Shown here: one piece after another, positions 1-11,457 of the stretch
How the letters are laid out: each line of letters starts with the position of its first letter
Position numbering within the stretch: the first letter of the stretch is position 1
Origin: Agarophyton chilense
Lineage: Eukaryota > Rhodophyta > Florideophyceae > Gracilariales > Gracilariaceae
Direction: 5' to 3'
Length of the DNA: 64,000 nucleotides
Assembly (NCBI GenBank): GCA_030374765.1
Contig: JARGXX010000129.1
Span: 248,001 to 312,000, forward strand
Position numbers and translations under genes: made by a program
The notes under the pieces: model-generated
Told to the model about the DNA's origin: nothing
Databases searched by the model: none
The model's input: only the letters and a program-made list of their open reading frames with translations

Positions 1-118
1 GACGACAACTGTGCCGATGTCCGACTAGCTCGTCAAATAACGTGCATGTCATATCTTGTTCAAAGATTCGCTTCTTGGCATAACATGGACTGATATTGTC
101 GAATGCGTGATTGGGGTC

Positions 119-799
119 ATGGATGCCTGGTATGATATTAATGCCGTTGAAGGCACGAAAGGTCCTTTCTTGGGAAGCAGCAGCGAAGCAGAGATCCACC
201 GCCAGCCATCCCTCTCCGCTTCTGAACAACCCGGTGTCCTCTCACGGCCCAGTCAACAGATCGCCACCACAAATGCTAGCTACATCGGCAGCGATGCCGA
301 ACATATGGAAAATCTGGGGCGGTCTTGGAAATCTCTGGAAGGGAAAATGCGTACGTCAAAGGTTGTCGAGAGAGCTCAGAAGATTGAGATTGTGCTACTA
401 AATGCAAAGCTTGACACAAGTGAGTTAATGACCGCCAAGCTTGACGACGTTATGAAGCGAGCCGACGGGCTTCAGAAGGAAATATCGAAAGAGAGAGAAA
501 CCCATTTGCGGGGCATTACCGAAGCGGTTAAAAGAGAACAGTGCATCGCCGAGGAGTCTCGCAAAAAAGCCAGACTGATGGCGAAGAATCATACGACCGT
601 TTTTGAAGATGTGCGCGCCAGTGCTTTGGCTGCTGCCCGTGACAGCACGAGAGCGAATCAAGAGAGAATCTATAGAGAGGATGTTGCGTCGGTAATCCAT
701 TCACGAGAGGATGCAAACCGTACTACGGTACCGATCTACTGCACGGCCCTTGGGATCGAACAGAGTACCTCCAGTCCAGCATCTACCTGTCTGGTTTAA
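119..799 (+). CDS. Unrecognised coiled-coil-like protein (226 aa)
   Basis: The frame is open from about position 41, but the first ATG is at 119, which gives 226 residues. I do not recognise the family. Residues 1-60 are mixed and Ser/Pro-rich. From about residue 60 to 195 the protein is rich in Lys, Glu, Arg and Ala with regularly spaced Leu, Ile and Val, as expected of a long coiled coil. No catalytic motif, signal peptide or membrane segment is visible. The surroundings are repeat-derived, so this may be a gag-like or orphan fragment and not a working gene. The real gene could also continue upstream of the window through a splice. Confidence 0.3.
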   Translation: MDAWYDINAVEGTKGPFLGSSSEAEIHRQPSLSASEQPGVLSRPSQQIATTNASYIGSDAEHMENLGRSWKSLEGKMRTSKVVERAQKIEIVLLNAKLDTSELMTAKLDDVMKRADGLQKEISKERETHLRGITEAVKREQCIAEESRKKARLMAKNHTTVFEDVRASALAAARDSTRANQERIYREDVASVIHSREDANRTTVPIYCTALGIEQSTSSPASTCLV

Positions 800-1464
800 A
801 AAGGACACGACCAATCCCCTGTATCACTTCATTACCCACCGTGGGGACATGTGGGTACGGCATCCAGTGCGCTGCACGATGAAGATGTCTGTGCGTTGCG
901 GAGCAAAGAAGAAAGTCCCCCTTTTCGGGGGCTCGCCGTCTGCGCCGAATTGAAACCAACTATGTCCGACTTTCCTTTTTGGCTGTTTCTAACGAGTTGG
1001 AGAGTCGCTTTCGACGTGAATATGCTTCACCTCTGGCGAGAGTGGCATCGTCAAAAGTCGCACGTTCAGAGTCCAGCCCGTCGTCCATGCCAATATCTAG
1101 ACTACCCCCGTCTGTCGAATCGTCATCCTCTTTTCCGATGGCCTAATGCAGTGCGCTCCTGATTCTGTCCAGATCGTCTAACAGTCACGATCGCTGCACT
1201 TTCCCCCCCCCCCCCCCCACTCCTGCATATATTCGCCACGGGCCTGGTCGCGTTGCATCTTGCGGTCCCACGGCAACTCCCAATGGTCGCCTTCATCCAT
1301 TCGCTTTCCTCCGGCCTTGCCCATGTCGCAACTTTAAATCGCGGTCAACAAGGCCGAGTTTGTGGAGATTTTCGATGGCAATTCTCCTCGTGGCTACTAT
1401 ATAGAAGAACCTGCTTGATGGCTTCCACTCGCAATAATTTCCGAAGCCAAAGCGAAAGAAAGAC
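800..1464. other. No gene seen; contains a C16 run
   Basis: Short frames on both strands show no recognisable protein. The run of 16 cytosines lies at 1203-1218. Nothing else stands out. Confidence 0.5.
1203..1218. repeat. C16 homopolymer
   Basis: Sixteen consecutive C are read directly from the sequence. A similar run of 15 C lies at 2091-2105. Runs this long are prone to replication slippage and to sequencing error, so nearby frames should be treated with care. Confidence 0.95.
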
Positions 1465-1782
1465 ATGCTGCTGAGCAACGACGACAAGCGGCGCTTCATG
1501 CGAGACGGCTACTCGCACTTGAGGCAGGTGGTATCGCGCTCGCAGGTGGCTGTGCTGCTCCCTGTCACCGACCACTTCTATACAACCAAGCAATACATGT
1601 TACACAATTCGAACAAGTACATTCTTCCGCACTTTCTGCAACACGCAGAGTTAAGCTCTCTACCGCGTCGCATGCCCGTTCTCTCGATCTGCGAGCAGAA
1701 AATCGAGTTGTCCACACGTGGTATATTGTTATTTCAGAGTCTGGTGGCTAAAATGGGAAACCTATTTCAACGGCCCTCATGA
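1465..1782 (+). pseudogene. Possible N-terminal fragment of a PhyH-like dioxygenase
   Basis: The frame opens with ATG at 1465 and encodes 105 residues. Residues 4-32 (a Leu-Ser start, then K-R-R-F, D-G-Y and a hydrophobic L-R-Q-V-V stretch) resemble the opening of phytanoyl-CoA dioxygenase-like proteins, where F-x-x-x-G-Y/F is typical. The Fe(II)-binding H-x-D...H and the 2-oxoglutarate Arg of that family are not found in this frame or obviously downstream. Either only a 5' fragment survives, or the rest is spliced or lost. The match is short and could be chance. Confidence 0.25.
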
Positions 1783-2036
1783 CGGTGAACAGGTAAGTTT
1801 GCAACATTTTCTGCTCTGCAATCTGGACGAAGACCCGAAATATTTTTGGCTATGGTTGCGAAGCGACACAAAATTGGAATGAGCGGGCAGGACTCGTTGA
1901 GTTTAAGGTGAGTGCGAGTGCGACTGGTGTCTCGTATAGATTTAGAAAGGATATCTGACATGTTCTTTTTTGCTGCTACGAAGCGACGGAGAGGAAAGAA
2001 TGGGTGGGGAGGGAAACATATTTGAGGGAAGTGACG

Positions 2037-2087
2037 TCGCGAGAGATGTTTCGTGGCGTTCGTAACGCCACGAAACATCTCTCGCGA
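2037..2087. repeat. Perfect 24-bp inverted repeat with 3-nt loop
   Basis: Arms 2037-2060 and 2064-2087 are exact reverse complements, separated by CGT. Four bases after the right arm a run of 15 C begins (2091-2105). A foldback this tight can be a small mobile-element footprint, a transcribed hairpin, or an assembly or cloning artefact formed by snap-back at the homopolymer. Confidence 0.9.
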
Positions 2088-2090
2088 TGA

Positions 2091-2105
2091 CCCCCCCCCC
2101 CCCCC
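2091..2105. repeat. C15 homopolymer
   Basis: Fifteen consecutive C directly follow the hairpin at 2037-2087. Confidence 0.95.
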
Positions 2106-2275
2106 TTCGCTTCTGCACCCATTGAAACTGAAAACGCTATGCCGTGCCGTTATCTTTCAATCCTTCTTGAAACAAACCGTGTTCGCTCGTGCTAATAGAG
2201 GACATTTCCCGGGAAGGGAGTTCTACAACTTCCTCAAGTTCATGGTGTCAAGCTGGTGGATGCCCAGCCCCCGTC

Positions 2276-3145
2276 ATGAACGCTGAAAGTTTTACTACCG
2301 TATGGAGGGAGTTCATGGCAGTCCGCGATGCATACGCCGATTCCAGAGGCCCCGGGGATCCGAACCGCGTCGTCAGACAATTTCGTGGAGAACCTGCTAC
2401 AGAACTGTCGCACCAACGCTTCCGTCGCTGCATTATTGGAGATATTTCTTGGCTAGTACGTCTACAGGGAGAGGAGGATGCAGAAGTATTTTACCGTGGA
2501 AAATACGACGATGTGGTTCCTATGCCATCGCTCAAAACCCGATGGCGTTCTCAAGACGGAACAACATCAGTCTCTTTCTGGGAACGGAGCAGGCTGTGCG
2601 AGCTCTTCGGAATGGCATCCCGTATTCCGAACAGAAGACCATGGTGAACTACAGTAAGTTCAACCATGTGGCCAACAGATTCCTCGGGCATGGTGGAGCA
2701 ATCGTACCAGGTTCCCCATCTGGCCCCGGGAGAAAGACTGTACTGGAGGATTCGACAAAACGATGGTTTTGTGCACCGTCAGATTCGCCCCGAGCAGGAG
2801 TCGAGGGAATTGATGAAGGAACTCATTGCTCGCTTTTCTCAGCCTGGAGACATGGTCTTGGACTTCTTGTAGGGAACATTTACAACCGCATTTGCATGCA
2901 TGGAAATTGTTTTTCACCGAAAGTTCATCGGTGGTGAGAAGTACCGTGAGTGCTTCAAGCACGCGAAACACAACGCAGTAGTGCATTTGGACAGGATGAT
3001 TGTCGACAACACGCTAAGGGCCGGGAACCTGGAGTGTGATGAAGATGTCGGGTCACATGCTATTGTGCAGGCGGCACTTCAGGTGTCGGCTTTCAGGAAG
3101 AAAACAAATTTCATTGAATGGAGAACAAGGAAGTACTTTCCTTAG
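2276..3145 (+). pseudogene. DNA N6/N4-methylase-like relic
   Basis: A reading can be followed from an ATG at 2276 to about 3145, but it changes frame and is interrupted, at least two breaks in all. The telling part is 2790-2990: a run with E-L-M-K-E-L-I-A-R-F, then P-G-D-M-V-L-D-F, then G-T-F-T-T-A-F-A-C, then F-I-G-G-E-K-Y-R-E-C-F-K-H-A. This matches the C-terminal S-adenosylmethionine-binding block of beta-class N6-adenine/N4-cytosine methylases, where a D-P/F-x-G-x-G-T-T motif is followed by an E-x-x-x-x-Y. The upstream catalytic D/N-P-P-Y/W/F motif was not seen. Such methylases occur both as host genes and inside some mobile elements; which applies here is open. Confidence 0.5.
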
Positions 3146-4440
3146 TACCAACGGTTCCCCTTTCATGTCATGGCTTTCTTGTCGACTTTATGGGATGATA
3201 GGGAGCTGGCCTAGAGGCATCGTAATAAGTCTTTACATTTGTGGTCGCCAAGTAGTCAAGGACAACTGAAAGACTTGGAGCCGGAGCTGTTGCCTGGCAT
3301 CGATGCATCTAATCAGTGGTGCGTGGTGGCCAAGTCTTCAGTGAAGCAATTTGGGTTCGTTTTTTTGATGAAAATCTGACTTGTATTTGTTTATTATTAC
3401 GACAGTGCGGCCGACATTTAGTGAATAGGAAATGATGGAAGTACGAGTAAGTGCGACTTCCAATTGTATCAGGTATTGGTTAGGGAGGGAGATTACATTT
3501 GCCGTTGTTTGCTGCTGCTTGGGGACAGGGAGGCAAGATTGGACGACAAGTGGGAGAATTGGTTGCTGCAGTGGTGAGTGAGGTGTTGATGTAGTTTTGT
3601 TTTTTTTTGACGGAGATCTGACTTTTTCTGTTTATTGATTCGAATGGAGACGCGTGGAGGCCAAACAGCGAGCAGAAGTTTGGAACAATTAAGTTCGATG
3701 CTATGGAAGGCATTTTACATGAAGCGAGGAATAGGGATCTAACTTGTGTTATTTTCATGCTGTCTATCTATTTATGTAGGGAAATGTGATGGACGAAGAG
3801 GAAGGGCTTTGAAAGGTACTTGTCGAGTTCTCTATGGACAGCATTCCTGCCTGAACCGTCGGTCCCGGGAGAATGGAGGCGTAGATCAGTTTGCGTCGCG
3901 CTTGGCGAGAAGTTAAGTGAAGCGCGACGATCGGCCGAGGAGAAGCGATCAGCGATCGGGCGAGGCGCAGTGATCGGCAATCGGGCGGGCGACAGGTCGG
4001 GAAACCAGTCTCCAGATATGAAATGGTGTCTTCATATTTCACATCCGGAGACCCGCTTTCGGTCGAGTCGCTCGAGCGTTCGGAGTGCTGACGCTATCTC
4101 TGTATTACGCACCAACGATTAGGGTGATTGAAGGGCATTTAAGTGAATGGGCGGTGCAGTTGAACGGTTCATACTAGCCAGGATACTTGTGCGATATGAA
4201 ATATCTCGCGCTAGGTAACATTCGATATTCCTTTCATTTTCGGTAGAATTCGTGATCTAGGATGAATGATTTCTGAAAGATATCGCCCAAGTTCTCTTCC
4301 ATTATTTAAAGTATTCCGATGCTATTGTGGACGTTTGCTAGTTTTCTACATTCACCTCAACATTCACTTGAACTCTTATTTTGCGCTAGATATTCTAGCA
4401 TCAAAATACTGCGAATTTTTGAATGCTAACCATAGACATT
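3146..4440. other. No gene seen; weak diverged repeat
   Basis: No convincing protein on either strand. Two T-rich stretches near 3358-3405 and 3594-3645 share a diverged pattern: a T run, then G-A-x-x-x-A-x-ATCTGACTT, then TGTTTATT. This suggests an old local duplication with a spacing of about 236 bp. The rest is plain intergenic or decayed sequence. Confidence 0.4.
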
Positions 4441-4674
4441 CTAGCACACCCAAACTAGAAAACTAGCAGTCAATACTAGCTTTTCGAAAACACAGACGTG
4501 ATCTCCAGACGGAGTTTGCAGTTCTTCGTCTGTTTCACCGACATGGGTTAGTCCCAATACTTCTGCAGTAGAAGTATGAGTAGGGACCACCACTGTGGGA
4601 TGAGGCAAAGCTGTTGCAACAACCTGATTCTTCGGTATCTGATAATCGTTATCGGTGAAGGTACTCACTAGTAT

Positions 4675-5247
4675 TCAAAAGTGGCTACCAGGATCAATCT
4701 GAACGATGCCGTTAGCGACTAGCAATCCACGGGATTCGTACATCCGAGTATTCGGTTGAATTACCACGAGTCCGTGTCGTTCTGTTCTTACTTGAACCCA
4801 GGTTTGGGTTTGCGCCTTCAACATGGCACTCTTCGCTACTCGAATCCTTGGCGAGACTCGTCCTCGGGATTTCTCGTATTCCATAGATGGTGGAAGTGGA
4901 GGTGCTTCGGGGCAACGACGCATTGTCTTGCGAACAATTGGTACCATTGATCCATCATCTAGTTCCACTAGTTTTCTTCGCGCGCGAATGGCTTCGACAA
5001 ACTTGTCGCAATAATCACATCCCAGTACCACTGGTTCAGCTAACGTCTTATAGACGATGAAGTCGACTAGGACTACAAAGCGTCCCAAACGCACCACGAG
5101 TCGAACTGTTCCCAGTGTCTTCACAGCATTTTTGTTGGCATCCCGGATGTCCGGTAACGAACCGTATTGAATACGTTCTAAGTCAGCAGGAGCGAGCTTC
5201 GATTCCCGTATAATGTTCGGACCAGCACCTGTGTCCAGGATAGTCAA
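4675..5247 (-). other. Retropepsin region of Gypsy fossil B
   Basis: An open stretch with the aspartic-protease motif I-L-D-T-G-A-G near its start, followed by L-G-C-D-Y, the usual second half of the retropepsin fold (flap, then a hydrophobic-hydrophobic-G). It belongs to the gag-protease part of a Gypsy polyprotein. Fossil only. Confidence 0.8.
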
Positions 5248-5776
5248 TCGACGAGATAACAGATTCCTGTCAGAGCCGATGTCGGCATAGACCTGTAGTT
5301 TCTTTTAGACACTACCATGAGGTAACTTTCCCGTTTTGACGGACAAGTATAACGTCTCGCAGGACGATGTAGCTCACAGTCAAACTGTACTTGCTTTCCG
5401 TCCGGCGGATAGATTCCGTACGGCGGAAATTTGGGAGGCCTCAAGAGAATCTTGGGCTTCCAAGCGAGGGAGCAAAGAGGCGAGCTCTCCCTGGTCAGCA
5501 CTACGGGATCGACTAGTGCCGACCCCCTAGAGGCTCCCTCACTTAGTTTTCCGGTTGCACTGGCTTATTCGTCTCAAAGGCGCCTCGTCCTACCGGGGTT
5601 CCGGGTTGTAACACTTCAGCATTCTGAGCAACCGGCTTGTCCGTCCGGCACATTGGTGTCTGAGAAAACCAACATTTGGCTTTTCAATACATGCCCGCCG
5701 GTACGCGGCTCCTTTCCTCTTCTGAGAGTGCTTCATAATTCGTCATGACACGACTCAGATCCTTTGCAGGAAGCGT

Positions 5777-7910
5777 TCATTCTGCACTCAAATGGTGTTT
5801 TCCATAACATGAATAACATATCAAATCATCACGACGGTTGGTCAACATAGGTTGTGAACGGTATGCCGTGCGAGTATCCACCCATCCGGGTTTCCCGTTC
5901 TTAAAACCTCCTTGTGAAGGCATCGTGTAGGAACGGTACATAGGGCGACGGCCCTTTATGGCCATTAGGGCTTCCTCGTCCTGAGACTCCGAGTGTGGGA
6001 GATCCACTGTAGGTACAGAAGAGTCCGTATATTCCATTAAATGGACTGCCTCCTCATGCGAGTCACTCCCTTTGGGTGCCAACGACGAATCTCGTGAGGG
6101 CACTGGAGATTCCAGATGTAGCAGTTTGCTGCGCTGATTAACTCTGGCCGAGATCTTCTCCTTACCCATTGAGGTTCCAAAAGCCACTGAACGACGGGGG
6201 CTACCACGCGCTCTGGCCGCGTCTCCTTCAGCTTTCACAAACTAAACTAACTCCAAAAAGGAGACTCTTCCATGCTTCTCTCGATATCGAGCTACCAACG
6301 ACTTGATGCTCCGGTCCAGCCCGTCTATGTACAAGGTAATCTTGTCCTCCGACGAGTGGGCATTTCCACAGCGGACTGAAGCTTTGTTAAGCCTTGAGCT
6401 GTACTCAGCTTCGCCCTCCTCAGGCTTTTGGGTCACATCCCTTAGGTCCAGGATCGCCTGAAGTATCGCGTTTGAAGTCGAGTAACTGCGCAGCAAATAC
6501 TGCACCGCCTCTGGCAATGAGGTAACGCCGCCTTCATCGGCTGTCAATGATCTGCATACGGAGCGATATTGCTCTAAAGCAAACCCCTTCAGGAAGTGCG
6601 GTAAAGACACAAATGCCTGTGGTTCACTCATCTCTAGAGTGTCTGCTTCGGCAACGAATCGAGTGAAAAACTCGATAACCAGAAAGATGGTTTTCCCATC
6701 ACATGTTAAATCATTAAGGCCGATCTTCAATCGTTTGATGTGATCCTTCACCTTGGCGGTTTCGCGTCCTGAGCGCTTCTTGCTCTTCACCTACAGACGG
6801 TAGTACCTGTGATTCAGGGCCTTCCGATAAAGCGGATTCGTGCACGGGAGCACCTTCAATCCTCTCTAAGGTGAGCCTTTTTTTCTCATTAACGACGAAG
6901 ACGTGTTCTTCTTCCGAGATCGGAACCTTCGACGACCATCATCACTGTCGTCGTCATCTGACGTATCTAAATCATCAGAATCATCAGTACTGGAACTGAA
7001 ACCCTCCGTACTTGACGATTCATCACTCGAATCACGTGCGGACTTCCGCTTCTTACGTCGTGACTTCGACTTCTTCGAACGAGCTTCCTTCAAAGGAGCT
7101 CCTTCCTCTTCCAGCACGACGGATTTAGCAGCAGTATGCGCATGAACTGACGCCTCCAGGCGTTCTAAACGAGGGTTAGCTCGAGTTAGGTCTTCCTCTA
7201 TATCCACGGTTAAGCCGGCTAGCGCATCGGGCGTATTCCCGTACCTCTCCAGTAGATGGTTCAAATCCTCACGTAGTGTTTTCACTGAGGCAGAGACCTG
7301 CTTCCCATCGTCTTGACAAACGAGTGCCTGATGCGCACTGTGTAGTTGTTCGACATCAGCGATAAGAGCATCGATCTGCGATTCCAACGCAACCATGCGC
7401 ACACGCGAAGCGCTTGACTCAGACTTGAGACGACGCGCTTCCCTGCGCAAATCATCCTCTTCTTGAGGTCTGACGACCGCAGGGTCAACTACGGCTTCTG
7501 TGGTGGGCGTGACTGCCGCTGCCACAGGGGCCGGTACATTTGAGAGATCTCATTCATCATTCACCGAGCGTGAGCGCGACATCGCTTGACGATACAGCCG
7601 CTCTCCGGCTTCAACAGATGAGGCGAGCCTCGGTTTCGGGGGTGGTCCCGCAGGACCGGGGCCACCAATACTCGACTGGCTTCGGGTCTGGGGCATCCTA
7701 GACCAAACCTGAGTCCAGGTGCGAACCAAATGGTGTCTTCGACTTCTCGACCACGTGTTCAACCACGATGAATTCCGCAGTTGCCGGAGGTGGTTCGATA
7801 ATCAATAACTGTAGTGATTCCACTTCCTCCAAGTATCGATATCGATTCCACGTTCCAGGAACAAATTGTTCAGTGCAGCTGACCACAGTGGTTCTAAGTC
7901 GGGAGACCAC
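5777..7910 (-). other. gag region of Gypsy fossil B
   Basis: The region begins directly after the LTR. It has a heptad-like stretch, a Lys/Arg-rich then Ser/Asp-rich segment, a retrotransposon-gag capsid-like block (about 6.25-6.75 kb), and a zinc-knuckle-like C-x2-C-x4-H near its end. Several breaks; fossil only. Confidence 0.7.
7894..7909 (-). other. Primer-binding site of Gypsy fossil B
   Basis: On minus, TGGTCTCCCGACTTAG begins two bases after the LTR. It starts with TGG, the complement of a tRNA CCA end. Fourteen of 16 bases match the equivalent site of fossil A (14128-14143), which supports both calls. Confidence 0.7.
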
Positions 7911-7911
7911 T

Positions 7912-8626
7912 TGTAGTATCCGCTCTAACGGAGAGAGCAGACACTTGCGACAGCGTTCGGACTGCCGATCGGTCGCTTGCGGCGAAGGAAAAGAGGTGGT
8001 AGAGCTACAACACCAGCGAGCTGGAAGTGGGGTGTGAGGCCACTACTCGCCAGCGAGGGTGAACAGTGCAACTGTAAAACGTTGATGAAACGTAGGTACG
8101 AGACGGCTCGTGAAGTGGTTGGAGGTTGAATATCTATTGTAGCTCGTCCGGATCTCCGGTTAAGGAATCCTAAGCGAGGAAGAGAATAGTCATGATGCCC
8201 ATGTTGTCTCCTTTACTTGGAGTCGGCGCTGACCTCTGATACACTATATACTGTGTACCAGGGTGAGTGCCCAAATAAATATATAAATAATACCCAGTGG
8301 TCAGCCACTTAGCCAAACCACTATAGGGTATGGTCCCTAATGGACGTCTAGCTACAAAGGGTAGTAAAGCCCTCCACGTGGATCGCCACTACATGCGCCG
8401 TTGCCAGTATGGCATTCCCCTAGGAAGGGTCGCAACTATTCTCGCGCCATGGTAAGCCATTCGACCCATGACGCCACGTGTTCCACAAAGACATTCTGCC
8501 TCTAGGCATCCTATGCGGGATGCCGCTTCGTATCATAATGCTAATAATAACACTCACTCATGAGTTCCAACCGCGACTTCGCGAAAACCCAACCTATCGG
8601 ATTCCCCGACATAGTAGAATACTACA
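7912..8626 (-). repeat. 5' LTR of Gypsy fossil B (715 bp)
   Basis: Bounded by TG...CA (on minus TGTAGTATTC to GATACTACA). The edges are fixed by comparison with the solo LTR at 50537-51202, which aligns over its whole length apart from an insertion or deletion of about 50 bp. A primer-binding site follows 2 bp after its 3' end. The bases flanking the LTR do not form a target duplication, as expected if it is one end of a larger element. Confidence 0.9.
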
Positions 8627-9432
8627 CTTTGGGGCCAATTCTCGGTGTAACGCGAGCGGCGCGTGCGATCGAAGATCTGTGACGAGACAACAGACAAGAA
8701 GGGCCTGGCGACATCCGTGGCCATAGTATTTCCTAGGGGTAGGGCTCGGGTAAGTGTGTTAAACCTATCGGTTATAACCAAAACAAACGGTTTCCCATGG
8801 GACAAATTAAGCAAAGGCCCAAGTATATCCATTGTGACAAATTCCATTGGACCTGCGGCGGGGAAGAGCTCCAGTTTGGCCTGATGGTTGGCGCGAGACT
8901 CTCGGATCTGTACGCACGATGCACAGTTCCGTGCGGTATGCCATAGGACCTGGGCCATTAGTGGCCAGTAGAAGAACTTTGTTAAAGTCTGGTACATTCG
9001 TCGCCCTCCAGGTTGACCAGCCAAGCGGGGAAAATGGGCGAGGTAAAGGAATCACGCCCTTAACGAAGTTGTTATTACCCGTTGGAGTGCGCCATCCAGC
9101 GGTGAGCGGCGACACAGTAGTCCAAATCGGTCATAGTCGAACAGGCATCCTGGGGCTCTTACCAATTGGGCTATTTTATTGCAGTATTCGTCTTCAACCT
9201 GCGCCTGTAGAAGTTCCTCAATAGTTATAGGGAGGAGCTCTTTTTCCTCCGGGGTTATCTCATTAACATGAGGTCGTGCCGAAGTGGGCGGTACTTTGTT
9301 CCAGTCCAATAGGTATACTTCGTCCTCCTTTACCTCAGGGTCCTCTGATTGCACCTTACCAATAAGGTCATCTGTTTCCGTGTAGTCCTGAGGTCCATCA
9401 TCTGAAAAGGTGGTGGGAATTAGGTCGTTCAA
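8627..9432 (-). other. Integrase region of Gypsy fossil A
   Basis: Contains the zinc-binding end of integrase (a G-G-R-R-M-Y block, Y-W-P, then C-A-S-C) and the start of the catalytic core (V-T-M-D-I-L-G-P and T-D-R-F). The sequence is cut at 8627 by the LTR of fossil B. The linker to RNase H lies above about 9.1 kb. Confidence 0.85.
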
Positions 9433-9637
9433 TGGGGTATCATCAGTTCCGTCGGTAATGATTCGCGACAGGGCATCTGCTGCGTGGTGCTTGATGCCTG
9501 GCCTATAGGTTATCTCGTAGTCATATTCTTACAGCCTGGGGCGCAACCTAGCAAGGCGACTCGATGCATCGGTCATATTGAGTAGCCAGCGGAGTTGAGT
9601 AATGGTCTGTCCTAATGGTAAATTTTTTTCCTTCGAG

Positions 9638-9952
9638 TTACGGACGGAGTGTCAATACGGACCGTACGATGGCTAGACATTCCATTTCGATCGTACTGTA
9701 GTTTCGCTCTTCGCTGGTGAGCGTTCTGCTCCAGTAGCCAATAGGTCGATAATCCTTCGGTGACTCCTGTTCCTGTAAAAGTGCACAACCCACTTGGACA
9801 TCAGAGGCATTCGTGTACAGGACGAAAGGCCTATTGGGCTTTGGTAAGGCCAATATGGGTGGGTTCAGCAATTGGTCCGTTAGGGTCTGAAATGCTTCGT
9901 ACTGGTCGTCCGTAATGGCTTCGAACTCCAAAGGTGTTCCCTTCTTCAACAC
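9638..9952 (-). other. RNase H region of Gypsy fossil A
   Basis: Matches the RNase H-like block that follows Gypsy RT: L-Y-T-N-A-S-D near the first catalytic Asp, G-C-A-L-L-Q-E-Q, then Y-W-S-R-T-L and E-R-N-Y-S-T-I-E-M-E-C-L-A-I-V with the catalytic Glu. Confidence 0.9.
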
Positions 9953-9997
9953 CGCGTTGAGAGGGTCCGCGATCTTTTTAAACCCTTGGACGAACCG

Positions 9998-11377
9998 TCA
10001 GTAAACTTTGCACAAGCCCACGAAGGATCGTAGTTCCCTATGGGTCCTAGGAGGTTTAGCCTGGCGAACGGCATTCGTTGTCTGTATGGCCACCTTTAGC
10101 TTTCCTGGGAGGACGACGAGACCGAGATAGTCTCCTGACGCCTGGAAGAAAGCGCATTTGCGGAGTTTCAGTGTTACTCCAGCGTCCTGTAGGATTTTTA
10201 GCAACTCCTTCACGTGGCGATGGTGTTCCTTTACGGTCCGTGAGATGATTATAACGTCATCCAAATAGACCAGGGCGAACTTCTATTTAACTCTGGACAG
10301 TATAATATCCATAACCCGTTGGAACGTGGCTGGTGCATTCTTCAAACCAAAGGGCATGCGAGTAAATCTGAACAGACCTTCATGGGTTGCAAAGGTTGTC
10401 AGCGTTCTCGCGTCTTCGGCCAAACGTATTTGCCAATATCCCGAGTTAGCGTCCAGTGTGGTAAATACGACAGCTTCGCCTAAGGAATCCGGACAGTCGT
10501 CCATGCGGGGTATCGGGCATGAGTCCCTCCTGGTTACTGCGTTCAGCTTCCTGTAGTCGACACAGAACCTGACGGAGCCATATTTCTTCGCCACTAGAAC
10601 AAGAGGACTTGCCCATTCGGATTGGTTTGGAGGCGCTGGCTCTATGACTTGAGCTTTCCGCATCTTTTCCATCTGGTCCGCGACATTTTCCCTACATTTA
10701 AGGCCGGTATGGTATGACTGCTGGAACTGTGGTCTAGCATCATCCTGAAGGTCAATGTGGTTTTTAGTGGCTCTGATTGTGCCCAATCTACCTGACAACA
10801 TGGCCTGGTATTCCCTGAGGAGATCAAGTACCTGGGGTCCATAGGATTCGAATTCTTCGCCGATGGAAACCGTCCCCTGCCAAGGGTCGACGTCCTCGTT
10901 AGGAGTTGGCGTCACAAGATTATCCATTTGGGCCTCCATGATGGCCACGGGCGCGGGTAGAGTGATCTCAATCACAGTACCTTTAGGTAACCGCACGGGT
11001 TTATCTCCGAAGTTGCTGATTGTGACCAAGAAGTACCTGTTGGGGTGAATGTCCATTACTCCATTGCCCATCAAGGTAAGGTGCTTCAGAACCCTTTTCG
11101 GGTGGTTCTGAATCGTTACGAGACCTGAGGACTCGGAATGGACCGATACAGTGATTTGGGTCATCGGCGGTATCATTATGGCCTTTGACAGGCGAACCTT
11201 ATTGGACTTCGTGTTTTCGGAGACAACCGCTCGTTTGTGGTTAGCTTCTGGCCCTCGGGTTGAACCATTTATGGAGATGGAAGGTGCGCAGTAAAACGCG
11301 ACTTTCCTAAGGCCTGGATAAATGGCCTTAATGTATAGATCGATAAAGGAGGTCCCTAGGATTGCTTCGGCGCCCAA
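9998..11377 (-). other. Reverse transcriptase region of Gypsy fossil A
   Basis: Classic Ty3/Gypsy RT blocks are visible: W-A-S-P-L-V-L-V, R-F-C-V-D-Y-R-K-L-N, T-L-D-A-N-S-G-Y-W-Q-I, then F-T-R-M-P-F-G-L-K-N-A-P-A-T-F-Q, and a D-D-V-I-I form of the polymerase Asp pair. This is the best preserved part of the element. Confidence 0.95.
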
Positions 11378-11457
11378 AATAGAACATACAAGAAACTACG
11401 TGCGGACTTTGAATTGTCCTGCCCGGAGGTAAAGTGGTACTATCTTTTTAATGTCCA

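Larger units (their letters stand above)
4441..8626 (-). mobile_element. Ty3/Gypsy LTR fossil B (5' LTR, gag, protease)
   Basis: A minus-strand Gypsy fossil. Its 5' LTR (7912-8626) lies inside the integrase of fossil A, so B is the younger insertion. Parts seen in order: LTR, primer-binding site, gag region (about 5.8-7.9 kb) with a basic plus Ser/Asp-rich stretch, a capsid-like block and a CCHC-type knuckle, then a retropepsin domain with the D-T-G-A motif (about 4.7-5.25 kb), then a linker ending near 4.45 kb. No RT, RNase H, integrase or second LTR of B is visible. It is clearly broken, with roughly six or more breaks. A solo LTR of the same family lies at 50537-51202. Confidence 0.85.

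Noticed and set aside
1789-1800. A splice donor (CAGGTAAGT) extending the PhyH-like fragment
   Set aside because: The frame has already stopped before it, and no acceptor with continuing PhyH similarity was found.
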